Assembly: GCF_016031625.1 (NCBI RefSeq)
Contig: NZ_JACCHP010000007.1
Coordinates: 62,001 to 126,000 of the forward strand
Origin: Bradyrhizobium agreste
GTDB lineage: Bacteria; Pseudomonadota; Alphaproteobacteria; Rhizobiales; Xanthobacteraceae
Length of the DNA: 64,000 nucleotides
Direction: 5' to 3'
Shown: positions 7,274 to 14,920 of the stretch, in pieces
How the letters are laid out: every line of letters begins with the position of its first letter
How positions within the stretch are numbered: the stretch's first letter is position 1
Notes under the pieces: generated by a model
Seen by the model: the letters and a program-made list of their open reading frames with translations, nothing else
Told to the model about the DNA's origin: nothing
Database searches by the model: none
Made by a program: the position numbers and the translations under genes

Positions 7274-7796
7274 AATCCACGTACATTCTGAAAGACATTG
7301 TGGCCGGCGACGAATTGTCTTGCGGGGCATCTGACGAAACCGAGACCATGAATCGTTTGCCCTTTTTTGGATAGATGTGAAACGTTGAACGGACACTTCG
7401 ATAAAGAGTGCCTTCAAAGAGTTCGCTCTTCGTGACCGCTGGATACTCTTTCACAGTATTGTTCGAATTGTCCACGTGCCGGCAATTGCGCACAGCACTT
7501 ATGATGGCGTCGCGAGGTGGGCCCACCTCGGCCGCTTTGGCGAATTTCCATTGGCAGGCAAATTGGCTGCTAGATGACTCTTGATGTAACTCGATCTTAC
7601 ATCTGGTCGCGCCGCTCAAAACGAAGGTCGAGCCGAACTCGTCAGCCCTTTTCAAAGGCTCACTCTTCCAGTTTCTGTACCCTCGGGTTGCCTCCTGCAA
7701 TATCTTGCCGATGTCGTCGCATACGTCAGCCTCACAAGCTGAGACCGAAAGCAAGAGGATTGGTATCCAGAGAGGAAGGCTTCGAACGTTCATCAT
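7257..7796 (-). CDS. Putative lipoprotein coupled to papain-like protease
   Basis: 179 aa, ATG at 7796 (or 7793) after a GGAAT site. The N-terminus has a hydrophobic core followed by SVSAC, which fits a lipobox with Cys21 as the lipidated residue. The mature protein has paired cysteines (RCKIEL, FACQW, RNCRHV) and beta-rich stretches, with no enzyme motif. The 3' end overlaps the protease start, so the two are made together; it may be a substrate, inhibitor or anchor of the protease. Family not recognised. Confidence 0.6.
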   Translation of the reverse strand: MMNVRSLPLWIPILLLSVSACEADVCDDIGKILQEATRGYRNWKSEPLKRADEFGSTFVLSGATRCKIELHQESSSSQFACQWKFAKAAEVGPPRDAIISAVRNCRHVDNSNNTVKEYPAVTKSELFEGTLYRSVRSTFHIYPKKGKRFMVSVSSDAPQDNSSPATMSFRMYVDYEDVE

Positions 7797-8076
7797 CGCA
7801 ATTCCAAAGAGTCGAGATTAAACCATGAGCGAGCAACGGACTCCGACGCAACTATTGGTATGCTATGAATAATTCCTTTCAAGCACAAGAAGCCTGAACG
7901 GTCGGTGTGTCCCAAGGCGTGGTGTAGCTGATCTGCAGAGCCGGTCGCGACGCGCGCCCCCTTGCGTGGTGGCGGCGGCGACGCTGCCGTGAGGTAGCGC
8001 AGCACAGTACCAATCATTTTGCCTTTGCACGCAAAGGTCGCTAGGCTGCCCTGATACGTGTTGCAGGGAGGGGTAC

Positions 8077-8481
8077 ATGGCACAGCGCGAAGAGATGCTT
8101 GCATTGATCAGGACCGCCTACGCCGCGCGCGGCAAGGGCGACATCGAGGGCTTGGTGACGGCTTTTCATCCCGAGGGCCACTTCACCCTGATGGGCGACA
8201 AGAGCGCGCTCGAACTGACGGGGCGCATGGAGGGGCACCCGACCCTGCGCGCGGCTTTCACTCAGTTCACTGACACCTTCGGCTTTGAAAGCCGCGAGAT
8301 CCTGGCTGAGCTGGTCGACGGGGATCGCGTCGCAGTCCATTCCCGGGTTCTCGTTCGATACAATCCGAGCGGAAAGACTTTCAGCACCGAGATCCTGGAC
8401 CTGTTCAGATTCCAGGATGGCAAGATCGTCGAGTTGATCGAGTTTGCGGATACGGCGCAGATCAAGGCGGTGATTGCGTGA
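8077..8481 (+). CDS. SnoaL-like / NTF2-fold protein
   Basis: 134 aa, ATG at 8077 after GGGAGGGG. It has the NTF2-like pattern: an N-terminal helix (MLALIRTAYAARGKGDIEGL), a FHPEGHF strand, and a C-terminal antiparallel sheet ending VELIEFADT. Such cone-shaped folds bind small hydrophobic ligands or catalyse isomerase and hydratase reactions. Backbone-like GC content, in contrast to the genes on both sides. Ligand not predictable. A relative lies at 51281. Confidence 0.75.
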   Translation: MAQREEMLALIRTAYAARGKGDIEGLVTAFHPEGHFTLMGDKSALELTGRMEGHPTLRAAFTQFTDTFGFESREILAELVDGDRVAVHSRVLVRYNPSGKTFSTEILDLFRFQDGKIVELIEFADTAQIKAVIA

Positions 8482-8508
8482 GAGGGGTGAAGTTGGGGTG
8501 AAAGCGCC

Positions 8509-8687
8509 CTTGCGAAACCCATCTAACTTGTTTCGCAATAACGTCACATCACGGCAGCCAACCACAGTCGCGACATCGTTCCCAGCGGATGCTTCTTCAC
8601 CGTCAATCTGGCGGAGCGGAAGCTGCCGTTGCTGACGCACCATGTCGCGCTTGAGAGCGGTGCCCTAGAAGAGATGGGTTTCGCAAG
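8509..8687. repeat. 16-bp inverted repeat enclosing a transposase scrap
   Basis: Left arm CTTGCGAAACCCATCT at 8509-8524, right arm AGATGGGTTTCGCAAG at 8672-8687, perfect complements. The GGGTTTCGC core recalls dispersed Bradyrhizobium REP-like sequences. The enclosed 147 bases hold a fragment of a REP-associated transposase. Confidence 0.75.
8560..8655 (+). pseudogene. Remnant of REP-associated tyrosine transposase (RAYT, IS200-like)
   Basis: Frame starting at 8560 reads NHSRDIVPSGCFFTVNL then AERKLPLLTHHV. This matches the N-terminal segment of RAYT transposases (R-x-x-x-P-G-G-x-x-F-F-T-V-x-L). No start codon, catalytic Tyr or HuH motif remains, and the homology ends near 8655. The piece lies between perfect inverted repeats, as expected for a collapsed transposase-REP unit. 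Confidence 0.6.
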
Positions 8688-8869
8688 CTCAACCCCTCCT
8701 ACGAGTTGGGCCTGCTTTTCGCGGCGGTGACATTGCCGGCGGTGGTGTGGGTGGTGGTGGGAGGGATGAGGTGGCAGCTTTGATCGGGCTCGACTTCAAA
8801 CCTGCCCCACCCCACCGAGCTGATGGCTGCATTACTTTCCTTGAGACTTTTCAGCGGCGGGAGAATGAG

Positions 8870-9727
8870 ATGACGCTGGTAGCCGTTTGGTATAGGCCAG
8901 AACACGATGATGTCTACGCCATAGCCGACAGTAGGCTAACGGGTGTATCAGGCCCCCTAACAGATCAAGCCCCAAAGTTCACGACCGCGCGCATTCAATG
9001 CTTCGTGCAAAACTCAAAGAATCAGTTCGAAACTAAGGTGTTGGATCGCGAGATCGCTATCGGATACGCAGGAAGTTCATCCGTTGCGTTTGCTACTATC
9101 GCCACCTTCCAGGCTTACGTTTCAACTCTCGTATTGAAGCAGGGTAGCACGCCTACACTGTCTCAAATTGGGGACTTAGCTAAGCGCATTTTGGATAAAA
9201 ACTTCCGAGAGTTTGGCAAGCTCTGGGCCAATGACGCTCGATGCGACCTGCTAGTCTTTGGGTTCTTGCCGGCCGACAATGAATTGAAGTGCTTTCACCT
9301 AAGTTCAAACGTCATCGCTAATTCGATAGTAACGCATTGCGACGAGCTCCCTGTAGTGACGGAAAGAACATGCCATGCGTTTGGCAGCTGCGCGGCATAC
9401 TATACGGAGAGGTTGAAAGCCGACATGGCAGCGACGGGCAATTTTCACCCTTTCAACATGCTCAACGCGATCATCAAAGAAGGTGTGAGAACCGACATTG
9501 GCGGCTTCATACAAGTAGCCCTGGCCTCAAAGAACGGCGTCAAACTACCTCACGTGTTGTCCCCACGCTTCGATCTTGGAGATGACAAGGCAGATGTAAC
9601 GTTTCTCGGCCGCGACGCCTTAGAGATCGGAAAGGTCGGGGACTGCGAAGTTGGCAAGGACGCAGTGGGGCCGGACTTGCTTGCCATCGCAAAAATGCGA
9701 GACGTAGCAAGGAGGACACCCTCTTGA
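8870..9727 (+). CDS. Orphan Ntn-hydrolase-like protein resembling proteasome beta/HslV
   Basis: 285 aa, ATG at 8870 after GGCGGGAG. After Met removal the first residue would be Thr. The layout then matches HslV and proteasome beta subunits: T-L-V-A-V strand, an IADSRLTG segment with Asp at the position of Asp17, a Lys near position 35 (APKF), a GYAGSSSVAFA turn-helix, a CDLLVFGF strand, an HAFGSCAAYY turn and a GGFIQVALAS strand. No neighbouring unfoldase (HslU, ClpX or Anbu partner) is present. AT-richer than the backbone. If real, it is an orphan threonine-type Ntn hydrolase. Fold assignment moderately sure, substrate unknown. Confidence 0.6.
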   Translation: MTLVAVWYRPEHDDVYAIADSRLTGVSGPLTDQAPKFTTARIQCFVQNSKNQFETKVLDREIAIGYAGSSSVAFATIATFQAYVSTLVLKQGSTPTLSQIGDLAKRILDKNFREFGKLWANDARCDLLVFGFLPADNELKCFHLSSNVIANSIVTHCDELPVVTERTCHAFGSCAAYYTERLKADMAATGNFHPFNMLNAIIKEGVRTDIGGFIQVALASKNGVKLPHVLSPRFDLGDDKADVTFLGRDALEIGKVGDCEVGKDAVGPDLLAIAKMRDVARRTPS

Positions 9728-9925
9728 ATGCAAACGTAAAGGTGGCAATGCTATCGTCGCGGTTCAAATCGCTCTTTCAGGGCTCCCAAAAGGGTTGCCA
9801 ATATTTGTTCAGGGACCTTTCCGCGCCAGCTTGCAGAACGGCGAGCGGCGGGACGGTCAGCTCCCGCGAGTTGAGATCTGCCAAGAGTCAGGAAGTCGTT
9901 GAAGGGTGTGGGCAATTGCCACCGC

Positions 9926-10002
9926 TGGTACAGTTGGGTGGGCTCGAACCACCGACCTCCTGTTCCACAGACAGGCGCTCTAACCAACTGAGCTACAACT
10001 GC
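9926..10002 (-). tRNA. tRNA-His (GTG), CCA encoded
   Basis: Cloverleaf read on the minus strand: 7-bp acceptor, D arm (GCTC...GAGC), anticodon arm CCTGT-CTGTGGA-ACAGG with anticodon GTG, T arm GGTGG-TTCGAGC-CCACC, and an encoded 3' CCA. G1 faces U72 and the discriminator is A73. There is no G at position -1 pairing with C73, the form described for one large group of alphaproteobacteria. Confidence 0.95.
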
Positions 10003-10247
10003 ATCCTTGCGAGCCGCGCCTTGGGCTGCCTGAAAAGGCCTGACGCCTGAGGGGGGCTGGACGGGGCGGAAACTAGGTGCAACGGCCCGGTTTGGCAAGG
10101 CCGCAATGGGGTGAAAAACTAGCGGAAATCACCTTCGGTGCGAGGAATTCGGGCGCGGTGGCGGGCATCGAGGTGTTGCGCTCCCCTGTGCCGCTTGCGC
10201 CGGCCGCATATGACACGCTCGCGGTTACGGCGCTTCGCCTCCACATC

Positions 10248-10332
10248 GTCATGGCCGGGCTCGTCCCGGCCATCCACGGCTTCGCCCCGCGGCACCAAGA
10301 ACGTGGATGCCCGGGACAAGCCCGGGCATGAC
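10248..10332. repeat. Palindromic repeat, family B (GTCATGGCCGGG...CCGGGCATGAC)
   Basis: Arms with the GGCCGGGCTCGTCCCGGCC and CCCGGGACAAGCCCGGGC hairpins, one on each side of a short loop. Further copies at 16269, 18101 (half) and 36365. Confidence 0.85.
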
Positions 10333-10371
10333 GACCTTCCTGGTTTCCCGCATGAAAAGCGGGCGAAGAAA

Positions 10372-10398
10372 AAACCCGGGCCTTTCGGGCCCGGGTTT
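10372..10398 (-). terminator. Intrinsic terminator of the phasin gene
   Basis: Eleven-bp stem AAACCCGGGCC / GGCCCGGGTTT with a small loop, followed on the minus strand by TTTTCTTCG. It lies 24 bases past the phasin stop. Confidence 0.85.
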
Positions 10399-10422
10399 CG
10401 CAACTCACACCAATCCGACCCG

Positions 10423-10857
10423 TCAGGCGGCGGGCGGATAGTACTTGGAGGCGCTGGCCTTGATCGGCTCGGCGGTCTCGGCGGCGACGCGCTGGGTGAG
10501 CTCGACCAGCTCCTTGGCCTGGGCCTGGAAGGTTTCGAGCTGCTTGCGGGCGTGGCCGGTCCACAGCTCCATTGCTTCCGACGGCGACTTGGCGCCGAAC
10601 AGCTGCTGGGCGAAGTCGAGCTGGGCGTTGCTGTTGGCCTTCATGAACTCGACCAGCTTGGCGGTGTACTCGCTGGCGCCCTTGGAGGCGCAGGTGAACA
10701 CGGCCTCGACGGTGCCGTTGTGGGTTTCGGCAGCGTCCTTGAACTTGGCGTAGTTCTCGCGGGCCTGCGCCGCGCCCTTCTCGGCGAACGCACGCATCTG
10801 CTCGGGAACCTCGAACGGGATGATCGAGGCAGAAAACGGATCAGTCGCACCTGTCAT
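10423..10857 (-). CDS. Phasin family protein (PHB granule-associated)
   Basis: 144 aa. Phasins coat polyhydroxybutyrate granules and control their size and number. The sequence is one long amphipathic helical stretch with the phasin core, including VPEQMRAFAEKGAAQARENY near residue 17 and a QLFGAKSPSEAMELWTGHAR segment near residue 85, which is diagnostic. No signal peptide or catalytic residue, as expected. A terminator follows closely. An imperfect 13-bp palindrome about 160 bases upstream could be a site for a PhaR-type repressor. Length and pattern make the call secure. Confidence 0.92.
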   Translation of the reverse strand: MTGATDPFSASIIPFEVPEQMRAFAEKGAAQARENYAKFKDAAETHNGTVEAVFTCASKGASEYTAKLVEFMKANSNAQLDFAQQLFGAKSPSEAMELWTGHARKQLETFQAQAKELVELTQRVAAETAEPIKASASKYYPPAA

Positions 10858-11017
10858 GTTGGTCCCTCACGCTAATTGAAAATGGAGTGAGCCTTCTGGC
10901 GCGCCCGCCGGCCCCCACCATGGGCCCTCGCATTGAGCGGGAACGAAGACTGGAAACGCGAAACAAATCGAGATGGCTCGCCCAGCGCCAGAACTATGGC
11001 TGCCTATCATGTCAACA

Positions 11018-11054
11018 TTGTGCATCGCACGCGACAGACCGGTGCGATGCGCAA
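11018..11054. promoter_or_regulatory. Imperfect palindrome upstream of phasin, candidate operator
   Basis: Arms TTGTGCATCGCAC (11018-11030) and GTGCGATGCGCAA (11042-11054), one mismatch, 11-base spacer. It contains TTGC/GCAA-like and TGC-rich halves as in sites reported for PhaR-type regulators. Position fits regulation of phasin; binding is inference. Confidence 0.4.
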
Positions 11055-11140
11055 ATTTAATCTAGGTAAGGGTGAGGTTCCGGAGGCAGGGAACCAGGAG
11101 TTGAGGGACAGAAGCGGCTCGCAGTCGAGCGGCTTTCTTA

Positions 11141-11297
11141 ACCCTCCCCTGGAGGGGGAGGGTCGATCGCGCGAAGCGCGAGCGGGGTGGGGTGATCTCT
11201 CCACTCGGGCACCGCCTGCTTGGAGAGACTGTCACCCCACCTCGGTTCGCTCTCCGCTTCGCTGCGTGCGAACCGATCCTCCCCCTCCAGGGGAGGT
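11141..11297. repeat. Palindromic repeat, family D (ACCCTCCCCTGGAGGGGGAGGGT)
   Basis: Long imperfect inverted repeat. Each arm is an outer CCCTCCCC...GGGGAGG hairpin plus an inner GGGGTGGGGTGATCTCTCC / complementary core. Further copies at 24401 and a short one at 58798. Confidence 0.85.
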
Positions 11298-11522
11298 AGG
11301 CAGCGGTGATGCCGCGCGAGGCTCCGTATTCACACCCGCGCCTGAAGACGCGAATCCCTTGGATGCACCATTGCTGCGGCTTGCGGGGGTGGCGAGATTA
11401 AGGTTATCGCGGCTTGGGGGCGCTTTTCGGGCTTTGGGCCGTGGACCTGGTCGCGCCTTCCGGGCGATACTAACCCTTTCTTAAGGCTGTCATTCCCGGC
11501 AGCCGCCACACCTGATGCGTGA

Positions 11523-14500
11523 GTGACGGCCGGCCTGATGACGCGTTCGGATTTCCAGTTGCGAGGGGTGGGCGATCCGCGGCTGGCCGTGCATGCGACC
11601 TCTGCCCTGCCGGCCTGGCTGTGGTCGACCGACGGCGCGCGCCTGCTGTGGGCCAATCCGGTCGGGGCAAAGCTGTTCGGCGCGGCCAATAGCGCGGGCC
11701 TTGCGGACAAGGTGTTCGGCCCCGCGGACAGCCATCGCCGCCAGATCGTGCGGCTCGCCCGGCAGCTGCCGGCGAACGGCGCGGTGCGGCTGCAGCGGCT
11801 GCGCGGCTTCGGCGCCCGGTTAGGGGCGCTGATGACCTGCGCCTGCGCGCGGCTCGACTTTGCCGATGGCGGCCATGCCGTGCTCGTCATCGCGATGGAC
11901 CCGACGCTGCGCACGATGCCGCTGATCGAGCGGCTGCATCGGCTGGTCGCCGGCGCCAAGGTGCCGATGGCGGCGTTCGCGCCGGACGGGCAGTTCGTCG
12001 GTGCGAGCGAGGCCGCCCGCGCCCTGCTCGGCTTCCGCGATCTGTTCGAGGCCGGCCTCGACCGCGCCCGCAGCGATGCGCTGCGCGAGGGCCGCGCCGC
12101 AACGCCGATCGGCATCGGCCAGATGGTGCTGCAACGGGTCGGCCAAGGCGCCGATACCGGCCTGGTCGCGCTGATCGAGCCGGCCGCCACCACAGCGGCG
12201 CGCGATGCCGCGCCGGAGGTTTCGCCGGTCGCAGAGCCGCAGCACGCGCAGGCTGATCCGCCGAACGAGACGCCGTCCGCGATCGCGCTGTTCGAGCCGG
12301 TTGAGGCACCTGTCGAGACGAGCGCGCCGATCATCCCCGAGGGGGTCAAAACTCCGGTTGAAAACCAGCCGCAGGCCATTGTGTCGCCGCAGCCCGAGCC
12401 GATCAATGCAGACATGGTCGAGCCGACTTCAGGCCAGAACTCTTGGGGCCAGCACTCTTCGGACCAGCAAGAGCCGCCCGCACCGCGTCAGCATCCGCTG
12501 CGCTTCCTCTGGCAGATGGATGAAGAGGGCCGCTTTGTGCTCGGCTCCGATGACTTCATCCGCCTGATGGGCACGCGCACAGCCGCCGGCTTCGGCCGCC
12601 CCTGGCGCGAGATCGCCGCGGCGTTTTCGCTCGATCCCGACGGGCACGTGGCCAAGGCGCTCGAAAGCCAGGATACCTGGGCCGGCATCACATTGAACTG
12701 GCCGGCCGACGGCGGCGAGTACATTCCGGTCGAGCTCGCCGGCCTGCCGGTCTACGACCGCAACCGTCAGTTCGCCGGCTTCCGCGGCTTCGGCGTCTGC
12801 CGCGATCTCGACGCGCTCAACCGGCTCGAGGCGCTCAGGCGCTTCGAGCTGCTCGTCGACGCGCCGGCGCAGGATCGCTCCACTGAGGCCGTCGCGCCCG
12901 ATGCGGAGGCCGAGCCCGAGGCCGAGCCTGAAGCGGCTGCGGAAACGGAAGCCGAGCCCGAAGCGGCGGCGGCGCCGTCGATCGCGCCACCCGAGCCCGA
13001 GCCGACACCCGAGCCTGACCTGCCAGAGCCCACAAGCGAAGTGACTTCACACCCAACCGAACTGGACACGCCCGTGGAAACGCCTCCCAATGTCGTGCCG
13101 TTCCGCCCGCCCGGCGATGCGCGGCCGCCGACGCTGACGCCGGTCGAGAACAGCGCGTTCAACGAGCTCGCGCGGCAATTGTCCGAGCGGCTCGAACGCG
13201 AGCGCGAGACCATCGCCAGTGACGCGGCCGAGCCGGCGGCGGAGATCACCGCCGAAGCACCAAGGCCGGAGCCGCCGCAGGCCGCAGCCGAATGGCTGAC
13301 CGACCCCGCACCGCCGCCGCGCGGGATGAGCACGCGCGACCGCACGCTGCTCGACCTGTTGCCGACGGGCATCCTGATCTACCGGCTCGACCGCCTGCTC
13401 TACGCCAATCCCGCCTTCCTCGCGCGCATGGGTTATGACAGCCTGAACGCGCTGGAGCATGCCGGCGGGCTGGACGCGCTCTATGTCGAGCCGGGCGTGT
13501 CGGCAGCCAGCAGCACCTCGCAAGGCGGCACGCCTGTGGCGATCAGCGCGACGGCTGCGAACGGCGAAACGCCGCTGGCGACGACGGACGCGCATCTGCA
13601 CACGATCGCATGGGACGGCGACAGCGCGCATGCGCTGATCTGCGCGCTGCCGCAGGCGGCACCGATCGCCGCGGCGCCTGTTTTCGAAGAGCCCTTCCCG
13701 GATCCCGACCCCGAGCCCGTGGCCGGCGAAGCCGAGGCCGAGGATCTCGCCGCCATCCTCGACACCACGGCCGAGGGCATCGTGATGTTCGATGCCGAAG
13801 GCAACATCCACGCCTGCAACCGCAGCGCGGAGGCGCTGTTCGGCTATGACGGCGAGGCGCTGCTGCAGCAGAACCTGCTGACGCTGTTCGCGCCGGAGAG
13901 CCAGCAGATCGTCGCCGATTATCTGGAAAGCCTGAAGAGCCAGGACATCGCGAGCCTGCTCGATCACGGCCGCGAGGTGCTGGGCCGCGAGAAGAAGGGC
14001 GGCGTCATTCCGCTCGCGATGATCATGGGCCGCACGCGCCCCGAAGGCCCGAACTTCTTCGCCGTGTTCCGCGATCTCTCGCACGCCAAGAAGGGCGAGA
14101 GCGAATTGACCCAGGCCCGCCGCCTCGTCGACGGTGCGGCCAACGCCAAGGCCGACATGCTGGCGCGGATCAGCCACGAGATCCGCACGCCGCTCAACGC
14201 CATCATCGGCTTTGCCGAGGTGATGATCTCCGAGCGCTTCGGCGCGCTCGGCAACGAGCGCTACGGCGAATACTTGAAGGATATCCGCGCGTCCGGCGAG
14301 CGCGTCATCGCCATCATCGACGACCTGCTCGAGCTGTCGCGGATCGAGACCGGCAAGCTCGATTTGAATTTTGCGAACTTGAACCTCAACGACCTGGTCG
14401 AAGCCTGCGTGACGGTGATGCAGCCGCAGGCCAACCGCGAGCGCATCATCATCCGCACCTCGCTCGCCCATGCGCTGCCGCAGGTGAGCGTCGATGCGCG

Positions 14501-14834
14501 CGCGATGCGGCAGATCACCATGAACCTGATCTCGAACTCGATCCGGCTCGCCAGCGCCGGCGGCCAGGTCATCGTCTCGACCGCGCTGACCGATCGCGGC
14601 GAGATCGCACTGCGCATCCGCGACACCGGCCACGGCCTTTCCGAACGCGAAGTCGCCGCCGCGATGGAGCCGTTCCGCACCCCGCCGCCGGGGGACGCCG
14701 CCGACAGCTCGGCGCTGAGCCTGTCGCTGACCAAAGCCCTGGTCGAAGCCAACCGCGCGCGGTTCAACATCAAGAGCGCCGGCCACGGCACGCTGATCGA
14801 AGTGGTGCTCGCGCCAGCGCTGGCGGGGGCGTGA
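11523..14834 (+). CDS. Multi-PAS sensor histidine kinase, PdhS/PleC-DivJ-like
   Basis: Up to 1103 aa; GTG at 11523 or ATG at 11538, no strong ribosome-binding site decides. N-terminal PAS-like units are near residues 20-110 and 325-440. A low-complexity acidic linker of Glu-Pro-Ala repeats lies near 455-520. A second PAS-like block is near 605-650 and a clear PAS (LAAILDTTAEGIVMFDAEGN) near 740-860. HisKA follows with phospho-acceptor His about 885 in ISHEIRTPLNAIIGFAE, then HATPase with N-box and DTGHGL. No membrane helices, so cytosolic. The architecture resembles PdhS, the cell-cycle kinase phosphorylating DivK in Rhizobiales. No response regulator adjacent. Kinase certain, PdhS identity likely. 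Confidence 0.85.
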   Translation: MTAGLMTRSDFQLRGVGDPRLAVHATSALPAWLWSTDGARLLWANPVGAKLFGAANSAGLADKVFGPADSHRRQIVRLARQLPANGAVRLQRLRGFGARLGALMTCACARLDFADGGHAVLVIAMDPTLRTMPLIERLHRLVAGAKVPMAAFAPDGQFVGASEAARALLGFRDLFEAGLDRARSDALREGRAATPIGIGQMVLQRVGQGADTGLVALIEPAATTAARDAAPEVSPVAEPQHAQADPPNETPSAIALFEPVEAPVETSAPIIPEGVKTPVENQPQAIVSPQPEPINADMVEPTSGQNSWGQHSSDQQEPPAPRQHPLRFLWQMDEEGRFVLGSDDFIRLMGTRTAAGFGRPWREIAAAFSLDPDGHVAKALESQDTWAGITLNWPADGGEYIPVELAGLPVYDRNRQFAGFRGFGVCRDLDALNRLEALRRFELLVDAPAQDRSTEAVAPDAEAEPEAEPEAAAETEAEPEAAAAPSIAPPEPEPTPEPDLPEPTSEVTSHPTELDTPVETPPNVVPFRPPGDARPPTLTPVENSAFNELARQLSERLERERETIASDAAEPAAEITAEAPRPEPPQAAAEWLTDPAPPPRGMSTRDRTLLDLLPTGILIYRLDRLLYANPAFLARMGYDSLNALEHAGGLDALYVEPGVSAASSTSQGGTPVAISATAANGETPLATTDAHLHTIAWDGDSAHALICALPQAAPIAAAPVFEEPFPDPDPEPVAGEAEAEDLAAILDTTAEGIVMFDAEGNIHACNRSAEALFGYDGEALLQQNLLTLFAPESQQIVADYLESLKSQDIASLLDHGREVLGREKKGGVIPLAMIMGRTRPEGPNFFAVFRDLSHAKKGESELTQARRLVDGAANAKADMLARISHEIRTPLNAIIGFAEVMISERFGALGNERYGEYLKDIRASGERVIAIIDDLLELSRIETGKLDLNFANLNLNDLVEACVTVMQPQANRERIIIRTSLAHALPQVSVDARAMRQITMNLISNSIRLASAGGQVIVSTALTDRGEIALRIRDTGHGLSEREVAAAMEPFRTPPPGDAADSSALSLSLTKALVEANRARFNIKSAGHGTLIEVVLAPALAGA

Positions 14835-14840
14835 GGCCTT

Positions 14841-14900
14841 AACCTCTCCCCGCTCTTGCGGGGAGAGGTCGGATCGCCCCCGGCGATGCGAAGCATCGTC
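14841..14900. repeat. Palindromic repeat, family A, single arm
   Basis: Hairpin CCTCTCCCCGC-TCTT-GCGGGGAGAGG just after the kinase stop, followed by TCGGATCG. It probably also acts as a structured 3' end for the kinase transcript. Confidence 0.75.
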
Positions 14901-14920
14901 CGGCGCTGTTCAGCTGGGCC

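Larger units (their letters stand above)
10003..10422. other. Intergenic region with repeat and terminator
   Basis: Between tRNA-His and the phasin gene. Holds a family B repeat (10248-10332) and the phasin terminator (10372-10398). No gene supported. Confidence 0.5.
10858..11522. other. Divergent promoter region with repeat
   Basis: Between phasin (minus) and the PAS kinase (plus). Holds a candidate operator at 11018-11054 and a family D repeat at 11141-11297. No gene supported. Confidence 0.5.

Noticed and set aside
7797..8076. Possible minus-strand gene between the lipoprotein and the NTF2-like gene
   Set aside because: Short frames are without ribosome-binding sites or patterns; treated as intergenic.
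9728..9925. An integrase or attL next to tRNA-His
   Set aside because: No tyrosine recombinase frame and no second copy of the tRNA 3' end were found, so an intact integrative element is not claimed.
9724..10050. 108-codon frame running through tRNA-His
   Set aside because: It crosses the tRNA gene and starts with TTG without a ribosome-binding site.
13047..14786. Long minus-strand open frame (579 codons) opposite the PAS kinase
   Set aside because: Composition is Arg/Gly/Asp/Val-rich without motifs, typical of the complement of a high-GC gene; the kinase on the plus strand explains the DNA.
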